Numbered from the stretch's first letter, positions 47,430-56,261 are shown. The stretch is 64,000 bases of DNA from Thiothrix nivea DSM 5205 (GCF_000260135.1 NZ_JH651384.1:1305693-1369692); one strand, 5' to 3'. A program made the numbers and translations. The notes: a model not told the origin generated them from the sequence alone.

Positions 47430-49055
47430 ATGGATTTAGCACCGCCGCCAGCCCCCAAAACCACATCCCATAGCGACCTGGACGCTGCCCGCCTGCGCCA
47501 GTTGCTGGCGCAGCAAGAGGCGGAATTTGCCGCCGTCCTGAAACAGCGTGACCACCATATCCAGCTCCTGGAAGAAATGCTGCGCCTGGCCAAAATACAG
47601 CGGTTTAGCGCCCAGTCTGAAAAGCTCCCCTTCCAGATTGACCTGTTTGATGAAGCCGAGTTGGCAACCGCGCTGGAGGACATCGCCGGACGACTGCCGG
47701 AGGCGGAACCCGCCAGGCCCCGCCCCAGCCAACGCCAGCGCGGCTTCCCGCCCGGGCTGAAGCGCCAACGGGTGGAGCTGTTGTTGGGTGATGCGGAAAA
47801 AGCCGGGGCGACCCGCACGTTTTTCACCAAGGTCAAGGAAGAGCTGGACTACATCCCGGCGCAACTGGTGGTGCTGGAATACTGGCAGGAAAAAGCCGTG
47901 TTTGCCGCCGGGGCCAGCCAGGATCCCGCCCCGGCAACGGCAGATGGCGGGCCAACGCTGGTCGCCGCCGCCCGTCCGCCCCATCCGTTGGGCAAATGCC
48001 ATGCCAGCCTCAACCTGCTGACGCAGGTCATCATCGCCAAATACGCCGATGGCCTGCCCCTGTACCGCCTGGAGGGCATTTTCAAACGCCACGGCGCGGA
48101 ACTCAGCCGCAGCAGCATGGCCCACTGGATCATCCGTCTGGAGGACAGCTTCAAACCCCTGCTCAACCTGCTGCGCGAAACCCAGAACAGCGGCGCTTAC
48201 CTGCAAGGCGATGAAACCCGCATCCAGGTGCTGAAGGAGGACGGCAAAACCGCCCAGGCCGACAAATGGATGTGGGTGGTGCGGGGCGACCCGCCGAACC
48301 AGGTGGCGGTCTTGTTTGAATACGACCCCAGCCGGGCGGGGAGCGTCCCCGAACGCCTACTGATGGACTTCCACGGCATTTTCCAGGCCGACGGCTATTC
48401 CGGTTACGCCGCCGTGTGCCGCAACAACGCCATCACCCGCATTGGCTGCTGGGACCATGCCCGCCGCAAGTTCGTGGAGGCCGTCAAGGCGGCGGGCGGC
48501 AAACAGGCCCGTGGCAAACCCACCCTGGCGGATATTGCCCTGGGCATGATCCGCAGGCTCTACCGCATCGAGGACAACATCAAGGGCCTGGACACGGCGG
48601 AGAAATACCGCCTGCGCCAGCAGTTGAGCGTGCCCCTGCTCAACGAACTGAAAACCTGGCTGGAAACGCAGGTCGGCAAGGTGATGAAAGGCGGCCTCAC
48701 CCGCAAGGCGATGGAATACTGCCTCAACCAGTGGGAATACCTGAGTGGCTACTGCCAACGCGGCGACCTGCATATCAGCAATGTGCTGGCGGAGAACGCC
48801 ATCCGCCCCTTTGCCGTGGGCCGCAAAGCCTGGCTGTTTGCCGACACCCCGCATGGCGCGCGCGCCAGCGCCGCCTGTTATTCCCTGATTGAAACCGCCA
48901 AGGCCAACGGCCTCGAACCGTATGCCTATATCCGCTATCTGCTGGAGCATATCGCCCAGGCCGACACCCTGGAAAAATGGGAGGCCCTCCTGCCATGGAA
49001 TGTGCCGCTGGAGAAATGTGCGAAAAAAGTCCCTTTTTTTGACAAGGGCAAGTAG
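47430..49055 (+). CDS. IS66 transposase TnpC
   Basis: A 541-residue transposase. The N-terminal coiled coil (residues 10-60), a helical segment (MLRLAKIQRFSAQSEKL), a central DDE domain (LQGDETRIQVL, FQADGYSGYAAVCRNN, ENAIRPFAVGRKAWLFADTPHGARASAACYSLIETAKANG) and a C-terminal tail are intact. The zinc-finger region is shortened relative to some IS66 proteins. Confidence 0.94.
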   Translation: MDLAPPPAPKTTSHSDLDAARLRQLLAQQEAEFAAVLKQRDHHIQLLEEMLRLAKIQRFSAQSEKLPFQIDLFDEAELATALEDIAGRLPEAEPARPRPSQRQRGFPPGLKRQRVELLLGDAEKAGATRTFFTKVKEELDYIPAQLVVLEYWQEKAVFAAGASQDPAPATADGGPTLVAAARPPHPLGKCHASLNLLTQVIIAKYADGLPLYRLEGIFKRHGAELSRSSMAHWIIRLEDSFKPLLNLLRETQNSGAYLQGDETRIQVLKEDGKTAQADKWMWVVRGDPPNQVAVLFEYDPSRAGSVPERLLMDFHGIFQADGYSGYAAVCRNNAITRIGCWDHARRKFVEAVKAAGGKQARGKPTLADIALGMIRRLYRIEDNIKGLDTAEKYRLRQQLSVPLLNELKTWLETQVGKVMKGGLTRKAMEYCLNQWEYLSGYCQRGDLHISNVLAENAIRPFAVGRKAWLFADTPHGARASAACYSLIETAKANGLEPYAYIRYLLEHIAQADTLEKWEALLPWNVPLEKCAKKVPFFDKGK

Positions 49056-49146
49056 GGCGATTTAACGGCGCTTACTTCAGACCTTTGAGGAATCTGCAAT
49101 TATGGGCGGTTAAAGTATATGTGCAGCCAACCGGTTTGCAAACAAT

Positions 49147-49506
49147 TCAGAAATGGGCCGGGAACAAGTGGCGCAGGCTTTCCTTCAAACGGCGGCTGGC
49201 GGGTTCCGCCGGTTGCGGCTTGCCAGGGAAAATCTCCCGTGGCCCATAGCCGTAAGTTTCGTTGAACATGCTGAAGTCGATTTTGAAACTTTCCCCTTCC
49301 ACATAAAAGGAAAGCAGCTCTACCAAGGGCATTTCACGGTCATTGTGTGGTTTGACCGTCTTGATGAAACCCTGTCGGCTCAGCTCTGTGACAGCACTGA
49401 CTGCACGCTTACGGTTATTTTCATCGGTTATGTGCCAAGTGATTGAACCCTGCTCAGGGGTATCCTGATCATGGTCAATGGCGTTCAAGGTGAATGTCTT
49501 AATCAT
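49147..49506 (-). CDS. Hypothetical protein
   Basis: A 119-residue soluble protein I do not recognise. The N-terminal half (SITWHITDENNRKRAVSAVTELSRQGFIKTVKPHNDREMPLVELLSFY) could form a small winged-helix-like or mixed fold; the tail is basic. ATG at 49506 follows CAGGA; the frame extends to 49539. It lies alone between the IS630/IS66 nest and a second IS66 element, which both spared it. No homologue comes to mind. Confidence 0.65.
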   Translation of the reverse strand: MIKTFTLNAIDHDQDTPEQGSITWHITDENNRKRAVSAVTELSRQGFIKTVKPHNDREMPLVELLSFYVEGESFKIDFSMFNETYGYGPREIFPGKPQPAEPASRRLKESLRHLFPAHF

Positions 49507-49607
49507 ATTTGTATTCCTGTGACCCACCAACAGAAACAAGTTATCATAGAATTATTTTATAATACATACATACCATTAACCATTACTGAACAAATATTAA
49601 TTACTGC

Positions 49608-51080
49608 GTAACTACTCAGTCTATGCCAAAACCGATCTGAGGGACTCAAACGGATTCCGTCCCTGCAGCTTGTTGGTTTCCCAAACGGAACGGATGACAC
49701 AGAAGGCATCGGCACCACCGATAGCCCGGAATCCGCCCGCCACCTTGAGTTTGACTTTCACGGGGCGCACTGCCCGCTCGGCGAGGTTGTTGTCAAACGG
49801 CACGTCAAACCGCTGGATGAACAGCAACACCGAATCCTTGAAGTCGCGCAAGCGGCATAACAGGTTTCTGGCCGGGTGCTGCTTCGCTTTACCCTGTTTG
49901 GGGTGGGTTTTGGGCAGTTCAGGGAAGACCAGCAGGCCGTGGTTCACCCATTGGTCATAACGCTGCCCCAGTTCTGCCATCTGGTCAGGCGTCAGGGAGT
50001 CATGTTGTGCTGCCCTCGCTTGTGCCACGGCGGTTTTGGCATCAACCAGGACTTGTTTGAGCTGTGCAGGCCATTGGTGCCGGAGGGTTTCGTCAAAGTA
50101 GTTCAGCTCACGCAGCAGGTGTGCCCCACACAGGCCATGCACCACGTTGTCGAAGCGGAAGTAAGGTTTCCAGTGGTCATGCACGGCAACCCCGTTGAAG
50201 ACAGGCAGGATACCGGCGGCGACCATGGCTTCCTGTCCCCGCTTGGCATGGGCGGTGTAGTACACCGCTTCCGGGGTGGCGGCCACATGCAGCCATTGGG
50301 TTTTGCCTTGGGCCCGGATACCGCTTTCATCAAAGTGTGCCACCGGGCTGGTGCTGATGGTTTGCCGGATGTCGCCGTAGGTGGCGGTGAGGCTGCCGCT
50401 GGCCTGGCTGACCCAGCGTTGCACACTGCCATCGGAAGGCTTGATGCCATATTGGTCAGATATGACCTCCGTTACCCGCGACAGCGAGATGAAATGCCCA
50501 TGAACCAGGCCGACCGCATACGCTTTCAGGCGTGCCCCATAACTGATGTACGGGGGCAGTGATGCGGGGAATTCCCCTGCATGGGCTTTGCCACAACGGC
50601 AAGTGCTGATGATCTGGCGATATTCCGTCACCACGATTTGCGGGGCGGGGATGTCCCATTGCTGGCGGCGTTCAGCCACGGCCACAGCCGCTTCGGATAG
50701 CGGCAGGCCACAACCACAGTAGCCGACGGCACGGCAATCCTCAACGTAATCGGGCGATGGGTGCATGACAAGGCTATGCCCCTTGTGTCCCGGCTGGCCA
50801 CCTTTGGGGCGTTGGCCTGCTTGACGGGGTTGGGCTGGTTGGCGCTTCAGCCCATCCGATGACGGCGGTTTGTGCGAATTCTTGCTGTTTTTGCCCAACT
50901 GCGCCTCCAGTTCAGCTACCCGGGTTGCCAGTGACGATAGCTGTTCTATCGTGTCAAACAGCGACAACACCAAATCCACCAGCTGGGCGTGGCTCAACTG
51001 CTGCAAATCTTCTCTCGTGGGGTGGATGAACTGGTTCATAAGGATAGCGTAGCTGATTTTTTAGGGAACTGAGTAGTTAC
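49608..51080 (-). mobile_element. Single-gene IS66-family element
   Basis: A 1473-bp element with inverted repeats GTAACTACTCAGT at both ends and a perfect 8-bp duplication ATTACTGC (49600-49607, 51081-51088). It lacks tnpA and tnpB, as in the ISBst12-type subgroup. It sits just downstream of bpt. Confidence 0.93.
49621..51039 (-). CDS. IS66-family transposase (ISBst12-like)
   Basis: An intact 472-residue transposase. N-terminal helical segment and Lys/Asn/Ser linker (LGKNSKNSHKPPSSDGLKR), a zinc-binding Cys/His segment (CRAVGYCGCG, ISTCRCGKAHAG), the DDE core (ISTSPVAHFDESGIR, GVAVHDHWKPYFRF, FDNNLAERAVRPVKVKLKVAGGFRAIGGADAFCVIRSVWETNKLQGRNPFESL). It differs from the TnpC at 47.4 kb in sequence, so this is a separate IS type. 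Confidence 0.94.
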   Translation of the reverse strand: MNQFIHPTREDLQQLSHAQLVDLVLSLFDTIEQLSSLATRVAELEAQLGKNSKNSHKPPSSDGLKRQPAQPRQAGQRPKGGQPGHKGHSLVMHPSPDYVEDCRAVGYCGCGLPLSEAAVAVAERRQQWDIPAPQIVVTEYRQIISTCRCGKAHAGEFPASLPPYISYGARLKAYAVGLVHGHFISLSRVTEVISDQYGIKPSDGSVQRWVSQASGSLTATYGDIRQTISTSPVAHFDESGIRAQGKTQWLHVAATPEAVYYTAHAKRGQEAMVAAGILPVFNGVAVHDHWKPYFRFDNVVHGLCGAHLLRELNYFDETLRHQWPAQLKQVLVDAKTAVAQARAAQHDSLTPDQMAELGQRYDQWVNHGLLVFPELPKTHPKQGKAKQHPARNLLCRLRDFKDSVLLFIQRFDVPFDNNLAERAVRPVKVKLKVAGGFRAIGGADAFCVIRSVWETNKLQGRNPFESLRSVLA

Positions 51081-51088
51081 ATTACTGC

Positions 51089-51817
51089 TTATATTTTAGC
51101 GGGCAGGTGGCTCCAGTTGCCATTCAGCAAGCCTTCAATTGGCTGAAAACAAGTCTTGTAACGCATCTTGGGGGACTCGGCAATCCAGTAGCCAGGGTAG
51201 ACATACGCCAACCCGAGCCGTTGCGCCTGCCCAATCTGCCACAGGACAGCATAGACGCCCAAGCCGCGCTGCTCACCTTCCTCCGGGGCAAAAAAGGTGT
51301 AGACCGACGAAAGGCTGTCTTTCAACTCATCCACCGCTGCCACTGCCAACAACCGGGGACCATCCCAGAACTCCACCAGCACGGTATTGCACCAATGCGT
51401 CAGCAGGAAGCTGGCGAAAGTGGCAGTACTATCAGAATCCATCCCACCCCCGGCATGACGCTGGTTGATATAGCGCCGGTACAGGTCGTCGTATTCCGGC
51501 TTGAAACCCGTCCGATTGACGACCACGCTCAAATCACTGTTACGCTTGAGGTTACGCCGCTGGGAACGGTTGGGCATGAAACCCTGCACGGCAATGCGGG
51601 TGGAAACGCAGGAACTGCAACCCTTGCAATGTGGCCGGTAGACATCTGCCCCGCTGCGGCGGAAGCCGCTTTCCAGCAAGCGCGCATACAGGTCGGCGGT
51701 CATGCGGTAACAAGGGTCGACCAGCAGGTTCATGGCCTGCCGTTCGGGGAGGTAAGGGCAAGGATGCACGGCAGTGATATACAGGTTCAGGCTTGCTTCC
51801 GCCGACATCCGGTTCAT
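51089..51817 (-). CDS. bpt: Aspartate/glutamate leucyltransferase Bpt
   Basis: Transfers leucine from Leu-tRNA to proteins with N-terminal Asp or Glu, marking them for ClpAP in the N-degron pathway. The 242-residue product has the N-terminal Cys motif HPCPYLPERQA and CKGCSSC, and the GNAT-like C-terminal part (AVAAVDELKDSLSSVYTFFAP, YVYPGYWIAESPKMRYKTCFQPIEGL). GGGAG precedes ATG 51817, three bases after the crp/fnr stop, so the pair is cotranscribed. The IS66 element inserted only 8 bp past its stop. Confidence 0.95.
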   Translation of the reverse strand: MNRMSAEASLNLYITAVHPCPYLPERQAMNLLVDPCYRMTADLYARLLESGFRRSGADVYRPHCKGCSSCVSTRIAVQGFMPNRSQRRNLKRNSDLSVVVNRTGFKPEYDDLYRRYINQRHAGGGMDSDSTATFASFLLTHWCNTVLVEFWDGPRLLAVAAVDELKDSLSSVYTFFAPEEGEQRGLGVYAVLWQIGQAQRLGLAYVYPGYWIAESPKMRYKTCFQPIEGLLNGNWSHLPAKI

Positions 51818-51820
51818 GGA

Positions 51821-52525
51821 TCAACAGCTCCCGCTGGAACAGGCTGCCTTGCGCAACCCGTCAATATCCTCGATCTGGATGCTGCCGCGCTGCTCGTTGA
51901 TGTAGCCTTGGCGTTTCCAATCAGACAGAAAACGGCTGACGGTTTCGATGGTCAGACCCAGCAACTCACCGATTTCCCCGCGCGAGAGCGGCAAGGGTGA
52001 CCAGCCGCCGTTGCTGTTTTCACACCAGCGGATCAGGAAAGAGGCCAGGCGCTCGGCAGCCTTCTTGGCCCCCAGCTCCAGCATCATGTCCTCGGCTTCG
52101 CGCAAGTGCTGAATCCAGCGCCGCATCATGGTGTTCTCGATTTCAGGGTTTTGCTTCTTCAGTTCTGCCAACTCGCCCAAGGGCAAACGGCAAACCTCAA
52201 TTTCACTCAAGGGAATGGCAGTATGGTTGTAGGATTCACCGGCGAAACCATCAAAACCGAACAGGTCGCCGGTACGCAGCACGCGCACGATCTGCGTGCG
52301 GCCATTGGGTAGTGTCTTGATCAGCTTGACCAATCCCTTGCGCAGGGTGAAGGCGTTTAAGGAAGCGTCGCCTTGGTGATAAATGGTTTCGTCAACAGCG
52401 TAGATGACGACCGAAGGCTGGAACGCCTGTATTTCAACCAACCTGTTAATCGGCAACTGGGCGAAAATGCTCAGATGCCTGATTTGACAGGATTGGCAGT
52501 GTCCCCTGCCCTTGATGTTTGACAT
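51821..52525 (-). CDS. Crp/Fnr-family regulator with a three-Cys cluster motif
   Basis: A 234-residue regulator: cyclic-nucleotide-binding-like beta barrel (about 25-140), dimer helix and a C-terminal winged helix (LSRGEIGELLGLTIETVSRFLSDWKRQGYI). The recognition helix keeps the E..SR pattern of FNR, so FNR-type sites are expected. Cys10, Cys13 and Cys112 match three of the four [4Fe-4S] ligands of E. coli FNR, but the third N-terminal Cys is Ser19. The tail CSSGSC has two more Cys. It may sense oxygen, another gas or redox by a modified site; it could also have lost the cluster. Confidence 0.9.
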   Translation of the reverse strand: MSNIKGRGHCQSCQIRHLSIFAQLPINRLVEIQAFQPSVVIYAVDETIYHQGDASLNAFTLRKGLVKLIKTLPNGRTQIVRVLRTGDLFGFDGFAGESYNHTAIPLSEIEVCRLPLGELAELKKQNPEIENTMMRRWIQHLREAEDMMLELGAKKAAERLASFLIRWCENSNGGWSPLPLSRGEIGELLGLTIETVSRFLSDWKRQGYINEQRGSIQIEDIDGLRKAACSSGSC

Positions 52526-52639
52526 ACCCTCTCCTTAGCTTGTTTCTACCGGCGAACACCCCCAACAGAGGATATTACTGCGTTCAACCGCGCAGGACAA
52601 AGCCTAAGTGTAAGGAAAGGGTATGGCAAATAGCCAGTG

Positions 52640-53296
52640 TCAGGGCGCGAGATTTTTCACGACGACGAACGCGCCGCGCAAGTCGCCTTCCTTGAAACCG
52701 GTCGCTTTGTCATCAGGGTACAGCTCGGTCAGTTTGGCGGAAACTTCCGGGCTGATCTCGGTTCCATGGCATTTCAGGCAAACCGCGCCGGTCGGGATAG
52801 CTTTCATGAAACGGAATTCATTGCCCGCCACTTCCGCATAAGCCAGTGCTGCCGGGTCTTCGCCTGCCGCCTTGCGGGTTTCAAACTCATTCAGTACCTG
52901 GGTTTGCCATTCGTTGGGTGCGCCCATGACAGGATTACGGTTTTTCAGGCTGACGCGGCTGACCTGCATCCCTTTGTCGGCGGAAACGGCCTTGGCAATT
53001 TCAGGGGCACGGGTATGGCAAACATCCAGCGCCTCCACTGGGCCACCCGCTTTCATCGCGGTTTCCAGTTCACCTTTCAAAGTACCACCGAGTGCCTGCA
53101 CTGCGGCTTTGGCTTCTTCGGCCAGCGCAGCCTTGTCAACAGCCGGTACAGCCCCCTGTTCTGCCGATGCCTGTTGCATGGCTTGCTCTGCCGGGGCGGC
53201 TGCCTGTTGTTCGGTTTTAGGTGCTTCCGCCTGTTTTTCTGCGCCACACGCGGCCAACAAGGCTGAGAGGCTGATCATCAATACGTGTTTTTTCAT
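52640..53296 (-). CDS. DUF3365 lipoprotein with a c-type haem motif
   Basis: A 218-residue lipoprotein: the signal peptide ends LLAAC (lipid at Cys17), an Ala/Gln-rich tether follows to about residue 60, then a DUF3365 (Tll0287-like) sensor domain with VCHTRAPEI and a single haem-c site CLKCH at 173-177. Such domains sense redox or gases in the periplasm. It is encoded next to an Fnr-type regulator and divergent from a Cache protein, hinting at a sensing cluster. ATG at 53296. Confidence 0.87.
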   Translation of the reverse strand: MKKHVLMISLSALLAACGAEKQAEAPKTEQQAAAPAEQAMQQASAEQGAVPAVDKAALAEEAKAAVQALGGTLKGELETAMKAGGPVEALDVCHTRAPEIAKAVSADKGMQVSRVSLKNRNPVMGAPNEWQTQVLNEFETRKAAGEDPAALAYAEVAGNEFRFMKAIPTGAVCLKCHGTEISPEVSAKLTELYPDDKATGFKEGDLRGAFVVVKNLAP

Positions 53297-53807
53297 TATC
53301 AGTTCCTTTGTGCTCTACAAACTCGTAAGAGAAACTGCCACACGATGAAGAGCATTACATTGGGATATGTCAAAGCCTGGCTTACCCATTGCACCGAGTG
53401 GGCGCAAAGTGAGCCTATAAACCCTTCACCCCGCATGAAAATAATGGGGGAGTTCATAACCACAAAAATATACCTGCCCGAAGCGGGCTGTCGTTGGGGT
53501 AGGGGTTGCGAGTCTTCATCGCTTGACCAAAAAAACACTGCGTCTAGCAGTGAAGAAAATTATGAACAGGTTCTAAAAAATATGCAATTTACGCAAAATT
53601 TACTGACAAACTGCACACAACCTGCATTCAAAGATTGATTTTGTCGACAATATAAAAAAATTCGCTCAATTTATTAACAAATTTTACTGCTTTTGTCCTA
53701 CAATATTCAATGCATTTTGATGAAATGCCCCGAAGAGAAACCTCGCTCCATTCAGCAACAGCATGGGGTGAGGGAGGAGAATCAAACATTGAGAGGAATG
53801 ACCCCAA
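53297..53807. other. 511-bp divergent intergenic region
   Basis: Between the haem lipoprotein (minus) and the Cache gene (plus). AT-rich in its right half, with a TTGTCGACAA palindrome at 53641. A plus-strand frame at 53285-53638 has no family signal or good ribosome-binding site and I do not call it. Confidence 0.6.
53641..53651. promoter_or_regulatory. TTGTCGACAAT palindromic operator, fourth copy
   Basis: A perfect 10-bp palindrome TTGTCGACAA about 160 bp before the Cache-protein start, matching the three copies before pckA. Suggests that the two loci share a regulator (inference). Confidence 0.5.
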
Positions 53808-54326
53808 ATGAACAAATTAACATCCATTTTTGGCGCAACCCTGATTGCTTTTAGCCTGAACGTATTTGCTGACGATGCCCCAGCCATGGGTACTGAAGCG
53901 GAAGCACAGGCAATGAGTGAATCTGCCGCTGAGCTGGTCAACAAGGATGGTGAAGCCGCTTTCGATACCTTTGGCAAAGAAGGCGACTTCCAACAGAAGG
54001 ATCTGTATGTGTTCTGCATGGACATGGAAGGCAAGATGCTGTCACACCCCAAAAAGCCGGAACTGGTTGGGCAGAATCTGCGTGACTTCGACAAATACGG
54101 TGACAAGCTGTTTGACAACATGATCAAGCTGGCTGAAACCGACGGCAAGGGCTGGGTTGCATACAACTGGCCGTATCCCGGCACTGAAGATTTGAAAGAG
54201 AAGAAAAGCTACATCATCAAGAATGATAAAGGCTTCTTCTGCGGCGTGGGTGCATACGCTGCTGACAGCGCAGCGGCCCCTGCTGATGGTGCGGCTCCAG
54301 CAGCGCCACCCGCGGCTGGTCAATAA
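53808..54326 (+). CDS. Secreted single-Cache-domain protein
   Basis: A 172-residue exported protein. Signal peptide residues 1-21 (ending NVFADD); one Cache-type ligand-binding domain (AAELVNKDGEAAFDTFGKEGDFQQKDLYVFCMDMEGKMLSHPKKPELVGQNLRDFDKYGDKLFDNMIKLAETDGKGWVAYNWPYPG); an Ala/Pro-rich tail. There is no membrane helix or signalling domain, so it would be a periplasmic binding partner. AGGAATG lies before the start. A hairpin follows its stop. Confidence 0.85.
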   Translation: MNKLTSIFGATLIAFSLNVFADDAPAMGTEAEAQAMSESAAELVNKDGEAAFDTFGKEGDFQQKDLYVFCMDMEGKMLSHPKKPELVGQNLRDFDKYGDKLFDNMIKLAETDGKGWVAYNWPYPGTEDLKEKKSYIIKNDKGFFCGVGAYAADSAAAPADGAAPAAPPAAGQ

Positions 54327-54349
54327 TTCCGACTAACCCTTGATAACAA

Positions 54350-54380
54350 ACAGGGGGCTGCCTCGCAAGCAGCCTCCTGT
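54350..54380 (+). terminator. Hairpin after the Cache gene
   Basis: ACAGGGGGCTGC pairs with GCAGCCTCCTGT (one mismatch) around CTCGCAA. No clear T tract follows, so termination is uncertain. It abuts the break point of the trpB2 remnant. Confidence 0.6.
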
Positions 54381-54388
54381 TCCCCTGT

Positions 54389-55387
54389 GAACAATCGAAC
54401 CAGCAAGCGGGCATCAAGCGCCTGGCCACCGAAACCGGCGCTGGCCAGTGGGGCAGTTCACTGGCACTGGCGGGGCAAATGTTCGGCCTCGACGTGCGTG
54501 TCTACATGGTGAAAATCAGTTACCAGCAAAAGCCCTACCGTCGCTCCATGATGCAAACCTGGGGCGCGGAAGTGTTCGCCAGCCCCACCGACATGACCAA
54601 CTCTGGCCGCGCCATTCTCGCCGCCCACCCGGATTCCGAAGGCTCACTCGGCATCGCCATTTCCGAAGCCGTAGAAGAAGCCGCCAGCCGCGCCGACACC
54701 AACTATGCGCTCGGTTCCGTGCTCAACCATGTGCTGCTGCACCAAACCATCATCGGCCAGGAAGCACGCAAGCAATTGGAAATGGTCGGCGATTACCCCG
54801 ACATGATTTTCGCCCCGTGTGGTGGCGGCTCCAACTTCGGTGGCATCGCCTTCCCGTTCTTCGCCGACAAGGCCGCAGGCAAGGATGTGAAACTGGTCGC
54901 GGTCGAGCCAACTTCCTGCCCAACCCTGACCAAGGGCGTGTATGCGTATGATTTTGGTGATGTGGCGGGCTATACCCCGCTAATGAAAATGTTTACCCTC
55001 GGCCACGACTTCATGCCACCCGGCATTCATGCGGGCGGCTTACGCTACCACGGTGATTCCCCACTGGTCAGCCAGCTACACCAGGAAGGACTGGTGGATG
55101 CAGTAGCCGTACCACAGCTGGAAACCTTCGCCGCAGGCATCATGTTCGCCAAGTGCGAAGGCATTATCCCCGCACCGGAATCGACCCACGCCGTTGCTGC
55201 CGCCATCCGTGAAGCCAAAAACTGCGCCCAGACCGGCGAAAGCAAAACCCTGTTGTTCAACCTATCCGGCCACGGCCATTTCGACATGACTGCATATGAT
55301 CGCTATCTGCAAGGTGAGTTAACCGACTTCGACTACCCGGAAGAAGCCATCAAGGAGTCGTTAGCGCATTTGCCAAAGGTGGGTTAA
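54389..55387 (+). pseudogene. 5'-truncated TrpB2-type tryptophan synthase beta-like gene
   Basis: From QAGIKRLATETGAGQWGSSLALAGQMFGL onward this is a TrpB2-type PLP enzyme (GSNFGGIAFPF, ECGIIPAPESTHAVAAAI-like stretch, LLFNLSGHGHFDM). About the first 110-130 residues are missing, including the GSHKxN lysine that binds PLP. No stop or frameshift interrupts the remaining 330 codons. An internal ATG (54479) could start a 302-residue protein, which would be inactive as a PLP enzyme. The break coincides with the hairpin after the Cache gene, so a deletion joined the two. Confidence 0.88.
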
Positions 55388-55394
55388 ACCTCAT

Positions 55395-56261
55395 TCAGTG
55401 GGTTCCCTTTGGGGCGGACTCCTCCGCTTCAAAGGCGCTCCATTCCACCCATTTTTCTACCCGTTTTTTGCCGTTGAATCGGATCAGGAACCATTCGGAA
55501 CCGTCCTCGTTTTCCCGATAATCCAGCAGTGTGGGTTTGTCACCCTTGATCAGGTACATCCTGGTTTTGCTGTCCGCATCCGGCTTGTCATACAGCGGAG
55601 CCTTGGCAACGACAATCTTGCGCACTGCCGCTGGCGTTTTTCCATCAATGCTGGAGGGGTCTTGCGTTTCCGCCACGACCTTTTTTAAAATCTTGCCGGC
55701 GGAATTGTATAATTTGGCGAAATACAGGTCGCCTTCACTGCCCACCATCGCACTTTCCGAATAAACATAAGGCTTGTTATTGCGGAAGCGGTAATCTGTC
55801 GTGTACCAGCGCGGCCCGGAACGCTGACCAGTGCTAAGGGTCTTGGTCTCCTTGGTCAAAGTTGGGTTGCTGATGGTTTCCTTGAATTCCTGAAACGTGC
55901 CAGCAGCTTTGTCCCACAGGTAGAGGCGGTAAAACAGGTTGACCCCGCCATACCCTACCCCATCCAGCACAGCGACATCGCCCAGCCCGTCGAAATTGAA
56001 ATCATCCTGTAACAACAAACCATCTATTTCCTGGCTACCTTCCGGCACATCCGGCATTTCCCCCAGCAGCTGGGTTTTGCCATTTGGCAACTTGGCGATG
56101 ACGGCATTTTTCTGCTGCTCTACACGCACTTTGAGCTTGGGAACAGGCGAATAACTGACCGGCAATTTGGCGTAACCTTTGGGGGTTGTGAATGCTGCGG
56201 CATTCAGGGAAAGCAGGCTGATGCCCAGTAGAATGATGCCGACCCGGGAAATGCTGTGCAT
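55395..56261 (-). CDS. Secreted protein, FG-GAP/XAC2610-like with SH3-like C-terminus
   Basis: A 288-residue exported protein. Signal peptide residues about 1-24 (ending LNAAAF). The central part (LLQDDFNFDGLGDVAVLDGVGYGGVNLFYRLYLWDKAAGTFQEF) has the calcium-like DFNFDGLGD loop of XAC2610/FG-GAP-type proteins; the last 80 residues (APLYDKPDADSKTRMYLIKGDKPTLLDYRENEDGSEWFLIRFNGKKRVEKWVEW) look like a bacterial SH3 domain. Start at 56261 follows GAGGTG; an open frame runs to 56333. Function unknown, perhaps lysozyme-inhibitor-like or wall-binding. Confidence 0.8.
   Translation of the reverse strand: MHSISRVGIILLGISLLSLNAAAFTTPKGYAKLPVSYSPVPKLKVRVEQQKNAVIAKLPNGKTQLLGEMPDVPEGSQEIDGLLLQDDFNFDGLGDVAVLDGVGYGGVNLFYRLYLWDKAAGTFQEFKETISNPTLTKETKTLSTGQRSGPRWYTTDYRFRNNKPYVYSESAMVGSEGDLYFAKLYNSAGKILKKVVAETQDPSSIDGKTPAAVRKIVVAKAPLYDKPDADSKTRMYLIKGDKPTLLDYRENEDGSEWFLIRFNGKKRVEKWVEWSAFEAEESAPKGTH

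Larger units (their letters stand above)
46591..49075 (+). mobile_element. IS66-family element (tnpABC), nested in IS630
   Basis: A 2485-bp element with ends GTAAGCGC and GCGCTTAC, flanked by a perfect 8-bp duplication TTCAGACC (46583-46590, 49076-49083). All three accessory and transposase genes are intact, so it is probably the most recent insertion at this place and may be active. Confidence 0.93.
45491..49117 (+). mobile_element. IS630-family element, split by an IS66 element
   Basis: Left end TACTTTGCCCGTGAAT, right end complement TACTTTAACCGCCCAT, flanked by TA dinucleotides (45489-45490, 49118-49119), the usual IS630 target duplication. Without the nested IS66 and one TSD copy the element is about 1.13 kb, normal for the family. 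Confidence 0.85.

Noticed and set aside
53285..53638. Plus-strand frame of 117 codons in the divergent region
   Set aside because: Starts inside the haem lipoprotein 5' end, composition unlike a folded protein, no recognisable domain.
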